Positions 15,050 through 23,099 of a stretch of DNA of 27,466 nucleotides are shown in pieces. The stretch is from DAIOEK01 sp964600595. GTDB lineage: Bacteria > Chloroflexota > Anaerolineae > Anaerolineales > Anaerolineaceae. The notes below the pieces were generated by a model that searched no databases, had not been told where the DNA came from, and was given only the letters and a program-made list of their open reading frames with translations. The stretch covers positions 1 to 27,466 of the forward strand of contig CAZRKL010000018.1 in assembly GCA_964600595.1 (NCBI GenBank), read 5' to 3'. Every line of letters starts with the position of its first letter. The first letter of the stretch is position 1. Made by a program: the position numbers and the translations under genes.

Positions 15050-16681
15050 TTAAAGCCATTCTTTCAGGCGGGTTGATTCATCCAGAGGATTTTGTGATTC
15101 ATCCACAGCAACGCAAGCTCCGTCTCGTACGCGTGTGCGAATTTTTCCCAATGCAAATGGATTGTTGCGCAATTGCGGTGCATCCATAATACCCACTTCA
15201 ACAGCCTTTGTAAGCACTTTCGGCGAAGAAAATGGATCTGATTCTGTTTTATTTGCGAGGTTGCGAATGGCTTGCAAGGTAATTCCAGCTTCATGGATTA
15301 TTTCATTTTTTCGATTTTGCACTATCGGATCAGCCAGCAAATCAGGTGCGCCATGAACCGCGTTCTCAATGGCTCTTGATGCAATTTTCGCTGCCTGGAT
15401 TACATCTGCACCGGTTGCTGCATGATGTGCTTCACTATGACCAACCACATGCACAATATGCGGTTTCAAAGCCATCTGCAAATAGATGGATGCCGCGAGG
15501 TGTCCCATCGCTTCAGCTTCATCTACAGGGTAACTGAGCAGACCAGTTCTGGTTTGTTTCCAAATCTTAAAATTATGATCTTCCAGCGGTTGGATTAATT
15601 CCAATATCGCAGCCATCTTTGCCAGATCATTGGCATCAGATTGACCGGGAGGACTATTGAACATCAATTGAGCGATATAGTTTTTAACCCCATGCCGCTT
15701 TGCATTGTAGGCTGCGAGATAGGCACTAACCGCGAAAATAACATCAGGGGCATCACGCATTCCCCAGTGATGGGGTTCATTAAGTTCAACTGGAATATCT
15801 CTTTCACCATACCAGCTCATCACTTTCTGATGTTCAATAATTGATCCTTCTAAATTCCAGGGTCCCCTGCCATCCATCTGGTTAAACCAGAATAAAGGAA
15901 TTGCACACCAGGCAATGTTGATAGTCTCGATGTACATCTCTGCCAGACGGATAAAATCATCGGTGCCTGAATATGTTCGCATCACCGGATAATTACCGAA
16001 TCTGGAAGCCTGGTAAAGCATTTCATAATCTTCCCGACTTCGGACGGGAACTCCCCCCGCTCCACGGGAGGCGGCATCCTGCCGTTCGGGATGGAAAAAG
16101 TTTTCCTGGGCATCCTGGTCTATCCCAAGTGAAATGACATCCAGGCAGCCGCTTTCAGAAATCTGTCTGATCCCTTCCAAAGATGCCTCCATTGTGGGTA
16201 ACCCAAAATGGTGCCTTATAATAGGATAAGGTTGCTTCCATAAAATTCGATCGACTACCTTTTGCGGTGGGATTACATTCTTATCACCACCACGGCCTTC
16301 CCCTTTAAGGTAGCTCAACGCCACTTCAGGTTTTTCCCCTCCCCGAAACACCTTTTCAAACAAGGGAAATTTTTCTGCCTTTTCAGCTAATGGGGGTGTT
16401 CCTCCGAAAGCGAAACGTACTCCTGAACGGTAGAGATCATCCATTTCTTCAGCCAGTTCTCCAAATAATTTTTCTCCATTCTCGGGAGTTAATCTATAAG
16501 AAACTGCAACTAGATCAGCCTTATTTTCCCTTGCAGATTTAGATATTTCTGTAACCGGTACTGCGGGTCCAAGATAAACCACTTTCCATCCAGTTTGTTC
16601 AGCCAAGTTCATGAAGCGGTTTATACCAGCCACATGAACGCAATCTCCCATTGCCGCAACAACCATAATTTTCGATTCCAT
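15050..16681 (-). CDS. B12-binding domain fused to a C-terminal barrel-like domain, function unassigned
   Basis: A 543-aa cytoplasmic protein. The N-terminus is a cobalamin-binding fold: D13 and H16-x-x-G19 (MGDCVHVAG), then 41 residues to S61 (SYRLTP), then 28 residues from L64 to GG at 93-94. This is the DxHxxG-41-SxL-26/28-GG plan of base-off/His-on B12 proteins, except that one extra residue separates D13 from H16 and L follows S by three. Residues from about 135 on (HHFGLPTMEASLEGIRQISESGCLDVISLGID, MDGRGPW, ELNEPHHWGMRDAPD, GHSEAHHAATGAD) look like a TIM-barrel catalytic domain with many His and Glu, as in B12-dependent mutases, but I cannot place it in a named one. The order (B12 first, barrel second) is the reverse of methylmalonyl-CoA mutase. 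GGAGG lies five bases before the ATG. Operon with the opine dehydrogenase. B12 binding is likely; the reaction is unknown. Confidence 0.75.
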   Translation of the reverse strand: MESKIMVVAAMGDCVHVAGINRFMNLAEQTGWKVVYLGPAVPVTEISKSARENKADLVAVSYRLTPENGEKLFGELAEEMDDLYRSGVRFAFGGTPPLAEKAEKFPLFEKVFRGGEKPEVALSYLKGEGRGGDKNVIPPQKVVDRILWKQPYPIIRHHFGLPTMEASLEGIRQISESGCLDVISLGIDQDAQENFFHPERQDAASRGAGGVPVRSREDYEMLYQASRFGNYPVMRTYSGTDDFIRLAEMYIETINIAWCAIPLFWFNQMDGRGPWNLEGSIIEHQKVMSWYGERDIPVELNEPHHWGMRDAPDVIFAVSAYLAAYNAKRHGVKNYIAQLMFNSPPGQSDANDLAKMAAILELIQPLEDHNFKIWKQTRTGLLSYPVDEAEAMGHLAASIYLQMALKPHIVHVVGHSEAHHAATGADVIQAAKIASRAIENAVHGAPDLLADPIVQNRKNEIIHEAGITLQAIRNLANKTESDPFSSPKVLTKAVEVGIMDAPQLRNNPFALGKIRTRVRDGACVAVDESQNPLDESTRLKEWL

Positions 16682-16725
16682 AATTCCTCCGATCTGGGGA
16701 GCCGACTTCTAACCATTAATACCCA

Positions 16726-16745
16726 ACTAATATTTTCATATTAGT
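16726..16745. promoter_or_regulatory. Perfect inverted repeat upstream of the B12 operon
   Basis: Eight-bp arms ACTAATAT / ATATTAGT around TTTC, 45 bases upstream of the B12 gene ATG. It is A/T-rich and not followed by a T run on the minus strand, so it is a candidate operator or leader hairpin for that operon. Confidence 0.5.
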
Positions 16746-16937
16746 AGTTAGGCGATGATTCAGTTTTGCTAAATATTGTGCTGCTTATTCAATTTTTCTA
16801 TAAGATCTAACCGCTTGAAAATCAGGCGTTTGATCAATCATCTGCTCAAGTGAGTTCCTGAGCATCGTTAACTAAACAGTGAAATTATTATACACGAAAA
16901 ATATAGCCGGATTAGTGAGCATATAATTTGGGTTGGT

Positions 16938-16966
16938 TTGACGGAATGCCTTCATTCGTTTAGAAT
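16938..16966 (+). promoter_or_regulatory. Sigma70-type promoter of the ABC exporter operon
   Basis: TTGACG (16938-16943), 17-bp spacer, TAGAAT (16961-16966): near-consensus. The transcript would start about 29 bases before the GTG at 17002. Confidence 0.8.
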
Positions 16967-17001
16967 GACATCCGCGCATTAATTCAGCGCAGGAGTACAT
17001 C

Positions 17002-18810
17002 GTGGCTACATCTACAATTGCATATGATTTAAAAAATACCATCTCCAAGAATCGCCTTGTTGGATTATGGCGGATGCTCTCTGGGTACCACTGGCTCTAC
17101 TTAGCTGCCACTGTTGCAGTAGGGCTTTCTGCATTATCAAAAACTGCCACCTACTTGCTGTTGAGATATTTCATTGATGATGTCTTAACCCCCGGTCTTT
17201 TCCAGTTAATACCATGGGTTGCGGTCGGGTTTATCGGTCTTGCCGTTGTTGAAGGCGGATGTTCTTTTATCAGCGGGTCACTCGCAGCGAAAACAGCCGA
17301 AGGAGTTGTCCGCCGGTTACGCAATTACTTGTTTGACCATATTCAACGATTAAGCTTCAGCTACCATGCTGAGACAGCCACTGGTGAATTAATTCAAAGA
17401 TGTACCTCTGATGTGGATGCAATGCGCAGGTTCTTTGCCGACCAGGCAATAGCGGTTGGCCGCATCATCCTTCTTTTTACAATCAACTTTATCGCCATGC
17501 TAAATCTTAATCAGAAGCTGGCATGGATATCCATTATTGTAATTCCCATCATTCTGGTTGTCTCCTTGTTCTTCTTCAAGAAAGTAACCGCGGCGTACGA
17601 AGCCTACCAGGAACAGGAAGCCACCCTTTCCACAACGCTGCAGGAAAACCTGACAGGTGTCCGGGTTGTAAAAGCTTACGCAAGGCAAGATTACGAGATC
17701 GCCAAGTTTGAAGCAGATAATGCCGAAAAATTTAAACGTGGAAAACGATTGAATAAAATGCATTCCCTCTTTTGGCCAATCTCAGACACCCTCTGTGGTA
17801 TGCAATTGTTAGCCGGTTACTATATTGGGGCAATGATGGCGATCAATGGAGAGATCACAGTAGGTACATACCTGGCTTATGCAGGTTTGGTGGTTTACCT
17901 GGTATTTCCTATGCGCAACCTGGGCAGGTTAATTGTTCAAGCGTCAACTGGTATGGTATCTTACCAGCGGGTTACCCAGATTATCACGCACGAGAGGGAA
18001 GATCTGGATACTGCCGAGTTCATACCCGATGGCAAAATAAAAGGGGCAATCACTTTCGAAAATGTTGGATTCGCTTATGAAAAGGATCATGAAATTCTTA
18101 AGGACATATCCTTTCAGGTAAAACCTGGTGAAATTGTCGCATTATTAGGATCCACCGGATCAGGGAAAACATCCCTTGTTAACTTACTACCGCGTTTCTA
18201 CGATACAGCGGAGGGAACCATTTTGCTGGATGGTGTTGATATCCGCAAATACTCCCGCAGACTGTTACGTGAACAAATTGGAATTGTCGAGCAAGAACCC
18301 TTCTTATTCTCCAGAACCATTTATGAAAACATCACTTATGGTGTTGGAAGAGAAGTTACTACAGAAGAAGTGCACGAAGCTGCCCGTTCCGCTGCCATTC
18401 ACGATGTGATCGAAGCTTTCCCCAATGGTTATAAAACCCTTGTTGGTGAGAAAGGTGTAACACTTTCAGGTGGGCAAAAGCAAAGGGTTGCTATTGCCAG
18501 AACACTCTTAAAAAATCCAAGGATTCTCATCCTTGATGATTCAACTTCAGCGGTTGATCTGGAAACCGAATCTGTAATTCGGGCAGCACTTGAAAACCTG
18601 ATGAAAAACCGGACCACTTTTATTATTGCCCACCGCATTCAAAGCATCATGGGGGCAAATTTGATCCTGGTTTTTGATCAGGGTAAGATCATTCAACGAG
18701 GATCGCACAAGGACCTTATCCGCAAGGATGGGATGTACAAAAAGATTTTCGAATTACAAACACGCATTGATGCTGCCCTTGAAGAGGAAATTAAACATGT
18801 CGGATTATGA
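17002..18810 (+). CDS. ABC exporter half-transporter A (degenerate-site subunit)
   Basis: A 602-aa inner-membrane protein: six-helix exporter TMD (about 30-320) and an ATPase domain (about 345-585), type B exporter fold as in MsbA or TM287/288. Walker A GSTGSGKTS starts at 383 (K389), signature LSGGQ is 488-492 (canonical), Walker B ends ILILDD with D513 in place of the catalytic Glu, and the switch His is in IIAHR. The Asp for Glu means its own ATP site hydrolyses poorly. The partner downstream has the opposite defect (signature LSVGQ), so together they make one degenerate and one active site. GTG start with AGGAG six bases before it. The substrate, perhaps a lipid or drug, is not deducible. 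Confidence 0.93.
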   Translation: MATSTIAYDLKNTISKNRLVGLWRMLSGYHWLYLAATVAVGLSALSKTATYLLLRYFIDDVLTPGLFQLIPWVAVGFIGLAVVEGGCSFISGSLAAKTAEGVVRRLRNYLFDHIQRLSFSYHAETATGELIQRCTSDVDAMRRFFADQAIAVGRIILLFTINFIAMLNLNQKLAWISIIVIPIILVVSLFFFKKVTAAYEAYQEQEATLSTTLQENLTGVRVVKAYARQDYEIAKFEADNAEKFKRGKRLNKMHSLFWPISDTLCGMQLLAGYYIGAMMAINGEITVGTYLAYAGLVVYLVFPMRNLGRLIVQASTGMVSYQRVTQIITHEREDLDTAEFIPDGKIKGAITFENVGFAYEKDHEILKDISFQVKPGEIVALLGSTGSGKTSLVNLLPRFYDTAEGTILLDGVDIRKYSRRLLREQIGIVEQEPFLFSRTIYENITYGVGREVTTEEVHEAARSAAIHDVIEAFPNGYKTLVGEKGVTLSGGQKQRVAIARTLLKNPRILILDDSTSAVDLETESVIRAALENLMKNRTTFIIAHRIQSIMGANLILVFDQGKIIQRGSHKDLIRKDGMYKKIFELQTRIDAALEEEIKHVGL

Positions 18811-20605
18811 AGAATTTGATGAAGAAGAGTTCTCTTCATCTTTTACACAAAAGACCTTCAGCCGTATAGTTGAGCTGATCAAACCGCATTCCAGGTCATT
18901 TATTACTTTTTTGTCGGCTATAGCAATTGTCTCCATACTGGATGGCTACTTTACATTTCTCAGCAAACGAATCATTGATGAAGGTATTGTCCTGAAGAAT
19001 GTCCCACTGCTTCAGAAGCTGCTGCTGGAGTATGGTGGGTTACTGATTGTTCAGGCTCTCCTTGTTTTTGTTTTCATCTATGTTGTAGCCATGCTTGGTG
19101 AAAAGATCCGTTACGACTTGCGAAACAGGATGTTTGCCCATCTCCAGGAACTCTCATTAAGTTACTATAGCAAAACACCCGTCGGGTGGATGATGTCGCG
19201 AGTGACATCAGACTCCGAAAGAGTTTCAGATATGATCACCTGGGGGTTGGTGGATTCCACCTGGGCTGTAATCAATGTCACCGCGTCAGCATATTTTATG
19301 CTGAGGATAAATTGGAAATTAGCACTAATCGTGATAATCATCATTCCTATCCTCGTGTACGCGGGAATCGAACTAAGAAAAAGAATATTGGTCCAATTTC
19401 GGAAAGTCAGGAAGATAAACTCAAAAATCACCGCTGCATACAATGAGAATATTACCGGAGTCAGGGTAATAAAAGCTTTGGTTCGCGAAGAAGAAAACCT
19501 TGAAGAATTTAAGCTGCTCACTGGTGACATGTACCGGTCCGGTTTTCGGGCAGCCTGGCTTTCCGCCCTGTTTCTGCCTGTGGTTCAAATCATCAGTTCG
19601 CTGGCACTCTCGGCAGTATTATGGTACGGCGGGTATCAGATTGAACCTGGCTTTATCACCATAGGAGGAATTCAGGCTTTTGTATCCTATATTGTATTTA
19701 TGATGTGGCCTATCCAAGACCTCGCGCGAGTATACGCGGAATTACAACACGCGATTGCTTCTGCAGAACGGATCTTCTCCCTGATCGACGCGATACCTGA
19801 CGTCCAGGAAAAACCGGGAAGTCATCATCCAGGATCAATATTAAGTGAAATTGAATTTGATCATGTAGATTTTTATTATGAAGCCGAAAAACCGGTTTTG
19901 CAGGATTTTACATTGCGCGTCAAGCCAGGAGAAAAGATTGCATTGGTCGGTCCGACTGGTGGTGGGAAAACAACCATTGTAAATTTGCTGTGCAGGTTTT
20001 ATGAGCCGCGTAACGGCACTATCAAAATTGGCGGAATGGATTATAAAGATATTTCTCTGAATGCAATTCAATCACGGATTGGGGTGGTACTTCAAACTCC
20101 ACACCTGTTCTCCGGTTCAATCCGTGAAAACATCCGGTATGGCAGACTCAATGCCAGCGATGCTGAAGTAGAATCTGCGGCCAGAGCAGCCGGCGCGCAT
20201 GAATTTATCTTAACGCTGGAGAAGCAGTACGATCAGGCTGTTGGCGAGGGGGGCAACCAACTATCTGTTGGACAGAAGCAATTAATAAGTCTGGCACGTG
20301 CGATTCTTGCAAATCCAGAGATATTTATTATGGATGAAGCTACCAGCTCGGTAGATACCCTTACCGAAGCGATGATTCAAAAAGGGATGGAGACCCTTAC
20401 CGAAGGCAGGACGAGTTTCATCATCGCGCACAGGTTATCAACTATTCGAAGAGCAGATCGGATTTTATTTATTGACCAGGGACGAATTCAGGAATATGGA
20501 ACACATCGGGAATTATTGAATAAACGCGGTCACTATTATCAATTGTACACGCAGCAATTCATAAGAGAATCAGAAGAAAAGCTCGATCAAGAAATCAGGA
20601 ACTAA
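18797..20605 (+). CDS. ABC exporter half-transporter B (catalytic-Glu subunit)
   Basis: Second half-transporter, also 602 aa. The start at 18797 (MSDYEEFDEEEF) overlaps the first gene by 14 bases and follows GAGG; the frame upstream from 18674 lies inside gene A. It has an acidic N-terminus, six TM helices (about 30-320) and an ATPase domain with Walker A GPTGGGKTT (from 385, K391), signature LSVGQ (489-493, Val for the first Gly) and Walker B IFIMDE with catalytic E514. Its Walker motifs pair with the LSGGQ of subunit A to form the competent site; its altered signature completes the degenerate one. This complementarity strongly supports an obligate heterodimer. Confidence 0.93.
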   Translation: MSDYEEFDEEEFSSSFTQKTFSRIVELIKPHSRSFITFLSAIAIVSILDGYFTFLSKRIIDEGIVLKNVPLLQKLLLEYGGLLIVQALLVFVFIYVVAMLGEKIRYDLRNRMFAHLQELSLSYYSKTPVGWMMSRVTSDSERVSDMITWGLVDSTWAVINVTASAYFMLRINWKLALIVIIIIPILVYAGIELRKRILVQFRKVRKINSKITAAYNENITGVRVIKALVREEENLEEFKLLTGDMYRSGFRAAWLSALFLPVVQIISSLALSAVLWYGGYQIEPGFITIGGIQAFVSYIVFMMWPIQDLARVYAELQHAIASAERIFSLIDAIPDVQEKPGSHHPGSILSEIEFDHVDFYYEAEKPVLQDFTLRVKPGEKIALVGPTGGGKTTIVNLLCRFYEPRNGTIKIGGMDYKDISLNAIQSRIGVVLQTPHLFSGSIRENIRYGRLNASDAEVESAARAAGAHEFILTLEKQYDQAVGEGGNQLSVGQKQLISLARAILANPEIFIMDEATSSVDTLTEAMIQKGMETLTEGRTSFIIAHRLSTIRRADRILFIDQGRIQEYGTHRELLNKRGHYYQLYTQQFIRESEEKLDQEIRN

Positions 20606-20667
20606 TCTGCTATTCAGGTTAGAATAAATATTGTTGGAATAATATTTTTATATAATTAGAGAATATT

Positions 20668-21936
20668 GTGTTTTTATATCGTTGGTTCACGAACCCGAAT
20701 ATTGGACCAGAGGTAAAAAAGAAAAATTTCCTCTTCGTCCAGATTGACGCCATTGGGATTGGTTTGGCAAATGCCGCAGCGCCATTCCTGCCAGTATTTC
20801 TAACCCGCCTGGGTGCATCCAATTTTCAAATTGGGTTGCTCACCTCCATGCCGGCGCTCACCGGTTTGGTCCTTGCTATTTTTGTAGGGAGATTTCTTCA
20901 AACTCGTACTAACATCATTCCATATTTCAGCGCAGCACGGCTACTGGTCGTCCTTTCTTATGCTTTAACCGGGATTGCGCCATTTATTATTCCTCGAGAA
21001 TACCTGATCTATGGCATATTATCTATTTGGGCTGCCGCAACACTTCCTCAAACCGTGGTAAGTATCCTGTTTAGTGTCGTTATGAGTCAGGTGGCAGGTC
21101 CACAGGGACGGTTCGAACTCATGAGCCGGCGCTGGTCAATTATGGGTTTTACCACGGCGATCGCAGTTGTTATTGTTGGTCGTGTTCTGGATCAGATTGG
21201 CTTCCCATTTAACTATCAAATCGTCTTTCTGGCTTTATCGATAGGCGGATTAATCAGTTTTTACTTTTCCAGCAAATTAGAGCTCCCTCCAAAACAACCG
21301 ATAGTCATAGATAAAACAAAAAAAATCAGTGAGTCCATCCGTGCATACTTCGAATTAATCAAATCAGAAAAACCATTTGTTCAATTTGCATTTCGACGTT
21401 TTATCTTTCTATCGGGAATCTCCCTCGCGACGCCATTATTACCCCTCTTTTATGTGCGAACCCTTCAGGCATCTGACACCTGGATCGGGATTATCAGCAC
21501 TTCTTCCACAGCCATCATGATCATTGGATATTTCTTCTGGGTGAACCGATCAAGAAGTAAAGGTACCCGGACGGTTCTCCTTTGGACAACATTTGGATTA
21601 TCTGTTTATCCTGCCCTGGTGGCTTTTTCTGGCAGAGTTGAATTGGTAGCTGTTCTAGCGGGATTGGCGGGAATATTCCAGGCTGGTCTTGATCTGGTCT
21701 TTTTCGATGAATTAATGAGAACTATTCCTCAAGATCAGAGCGCCACATTTGTCTCGTTCGCGCAGAGCCTGCAGTACCTTTCTGCCGTTTTATCTCCCAT
21801 GATTGGCACCTACCTGGCAGACACAATTGGATTACCTGGTGGCTTATTGGTCGCAGCATCCATAAGATTGGTCGCCTTCCTGTTATTCTTCACTCAAAAA
21901 CCTTTAGCCCTGACCAAAGAGCCAATCAATAATTAA
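20668..21936 (+). CDS. Major facilitator superfamily transporter
   Basis: A 422-aa protein with about 12 hydrophobic segments and an MFS-like N-half (FLPVFLTRLGASNFQIGLLTSMPALTGL) with a cytoplasmic central loop around residues 205-235 (LPPKQPIVIDKTKK). Probably a proton-coupled exporter; the substrate is unknown. The start is GTG without a visible Shine-Dalgarno, and TATAAT at 20651-20656 lies 11 bases before it, so the transcript may be nearly leaderless; a slightly later start is possible. It follows the ABC exporter genes by 62 bases and may be read with them or from its own promoter. Confidence 0.85.
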   Translation: MFLYRWFTNPNIGPEVKKKNFLFVQIDAIGIGLANAAAPFLPVFLTRLGASNFQIGLLTSMPALTGLVLAIFVGRFLQTRTNIIPYFSAARLLVVLSYALTGIAPFIIPREYLIYGILSIWAAATLPQTVVSILFSVVMSQVAGPQGRFELMSRRWSIMGFTTAIAVVIVGRVLDQIGFPFNYQIVFLALSIGGLISFYFSSKLELPPKQPIVIDKTKKISESIRAYFELIKSEKPFVQFAFRRFIFLSGISLATPLLPLFYVRTLQASDTWIGIISTSSTAIMIIGYFFWVNRSRSKGTRTVLLWTTFGLSVYPALVAFSGRVELVAVLAGLAGIFQAGLDLVFFDELMRTIPQDQSATFVSFAQSLQYLSAVLSPMIGTYLADTIGLPGGLLVAASIRLVAFLLFFTQKPLALTKEPINN

Positions 21937-21941
21937 TGGTT

Positions 21942-21969
21942 TTGCTTCATGAATATTTAATGCTATACT
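21942..21969 (+). promoter_or_regulatory. Promoter of the small membrane protein gene
   Basis: TTGCTT (21942-21947), 16-bp spacer, TATACT (21964-21969). It lies immediately after the MFS stop and 62 bases before the ATG at 22032. Confidence 0.6.
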
Positions 21970-22031
21970 AATGATAGCCATACCATCTGGTGTGATGGGG
22001 TAATCTGAAAAATACTTAAAGGAGGGCAAAG

Positions 22032-22202
22032 ATGAAATTATCACCACCAACCAATCTGGTTTTCTGGATTTCCGTCATTCTAGGGGTATTAGGTGTTTTA
22101 GGTCAATTTGGAGTCATTGGAGCACTGGCACCATTCGCGTTCTGGTTCGTTCTCATCGGAATGGTATTATTGGTATTAGGTAATTTACTCAAAGGTTTAT
22201 AA
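22032..22202 (+). CDS. 56-aa two-TM membrane miniprotein
   Basis: Short gene with a strong ribosome binding site (AAGGAGGG, seven bases before the ATG), its own promoter and a strong terminator, so it is a real gene despite its size. The protein begins MKLSPPTNLVFW; two hydrophobic helices follow (about 8-26 and 30-50) joined by a Gly turn, ending GNLLKGL. Only three lysines are charged (one at the N-terminus, one near the end) apart from no acidic residue. I recall similar short hydrophobic proteins in Anaerolineae-like genomes but know no function. It may be a membrane-protein partner or stress-related miniprotein; this is inference. Confidence 0.75.
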   Translation: MKLSPPTNLVFWISVILGVLGVLGQFGVIGALAPFAFWFVLIGMVLLVLGNLLKGL

Positions 22203-22228
22203 AGAGCAATTTCAGATTATCCCTAAAC

Positions 22229-22270
22229 AACCTACCCCAAAGTGTTTGGGGTAGGTTTATTATTTTATTG
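22229..22270 (+). terminator. Rho-independent terminator after the miniprotein gene
   Basis: Thirteen-bp perfect stem AACCTACCCCAAA / TTTGGGGTAGGTT around GTG, followed by a T-rich tail (TTATTATTTTATT). Confidence 0.93.
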
Positions 22271-22285
22271 GTATGTTTTATAATT

Positions 22286-22310
22286 ATATTGGTATAATCT
22301 ATATCAATAT
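22286..22310. promoter_or_regulatory. Palindrome over the -10 of the XRE-cupin gene
   Basis: A 25-bp imperfect palindrome: outer arms ATATTG (22286-22291) and CAATAT (22305-22310), with further symmetric TATA steps inside; 10 of 12 position pairs match. It contains TATAAT (22293-22298), a likely -10, 39 bases before the ATG. A dimeric repressor bound here would shut the promoter; autoregulation by the XRE protein is the simplest inference. Confidence 0.55.
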
Positions 22311-22337
22311 ATTCCATTTATTGGGGAGTGTGGATCC

Positions 22338-22982
22338 ATGGATAATAATGCAACTTCGTATGATTACTCTCAAGATCCGACGCAAAAGATAAATGTTGGT
22401 CAACAGATAAAATCAATCAGAAAGGCAAGGTCAATATCTCTAAAAACACTTTCTGAAATGAGTGGGTTAAATATTAATACGCTCAGTCTAGTAGAAAATG
22501 GCAAAATATCCCCTTCTGTAAACACTCTCCATCAAATCGCCAACTCTCTAGGCGTACCCATCGTCGCTCTCTTTCAGTCTGAAAACAACTTAAGCCGGAT
22601 TGTCTTTACAAAATCCTCATCCACCACAAAAGAAGATTTTGGTGAAAGCGTCCTTGAGAATTTATGCCAGAAATACTTCAATTTATCCATTCAATCGTTC
22701 AGAATTACACTAAAACCCGGTGAATCTGTCTGTAACTCACCCGCCATGCATCCTGGCCATGAGTTGATCTACTGTATCCGTGGAAAAATAAAATACGTCA
22801 TTGATAAACAAGTCTTCATCCTGGAGCAAGGGGACAGCTTAATATTTGAATCCACCCGCCCCCATTGCTGGGAAAATGGAAACTGTGATGAATCTCAGTT
22901 TTTATTAATAGTTCATCAAGATGAATTTGATCAAAGTGTAATTTCAAAGCATGTTATGCCGATGGCAGTTCCAATAAGTTGA
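22338..22982 (+). CDS. XRE-family regulator with C-terminal cupin domain
   Basis: A 214-aa transcription regulator: helix-turn-helix of the XRE type at about 20-75 (IKSIRKARSISLKTLSEMSG, SLVENGKISPSVNTL) and a cupin_2 ligand-binding barrel at about 120-195 (MHPGHELIYCIRGKIKYVI, LEQGDSLIFESTRPHCWEN) with possible metal ligands H138, H141, E142 and H176. Five cysteines (110, 132, 146, 177, 183), all in the cupin half, are unusual and could make it redox-responsive. GGGGAG lies before the ATG. It is followed, 117 bases on, by the selenoprotein peroxiredoxin gene, and may control it. Ligand unknown. Confidence 0.9.
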   Translation: MDNNATSYDYSQDPTQKINVGQQIKSIRKARSISLKTLSEMSGLNINTLSLVENGKISPSVNTLHQIANSLGVPIVALFQSENNLSRIVFTKSSSTTKEDFGESVLENLCQKYFNLSIQSFRITLKPGESVCNSPAMHPGHELIYCIRGKIKYVIDKQVFILEQGDSLIFESTRPHCWENGNCDESQFLLIVHQDEFDQSVISKHVMPMAVPIS

Positions 22983-23099
22983 TGTCTCATCCCGTAATAT
23001 TTTTTATCGGCATTTCGGATAGAAATTATCTAAAATAATTGTTATACTAATATATACATAATTTTAGCAGCATAAGCACCCGTAAAGAAAGGAGAACCA

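Larger units (their letters stand above)
16682..17001. other. 320-bp divergent intergenic region
   Basis: No ORF of note. It separates the minus-strand B12 operon from the plus-strand ABC exporter operon and holds an inverted repeat (16726-16745), the exporter promoter (16938-16966) and its RBS AGGAG (16991-16995). No cobalamin riboswitch B12 box was seen on the minus strand. Confidence 0.8.

Noticed and set aside
16682..17001. Cobalamin riboswitch before the B12 operon
   Set aside because: No B12 box or multi-stem core could be seen on the minus strand; only a simple inverted repeat is present.
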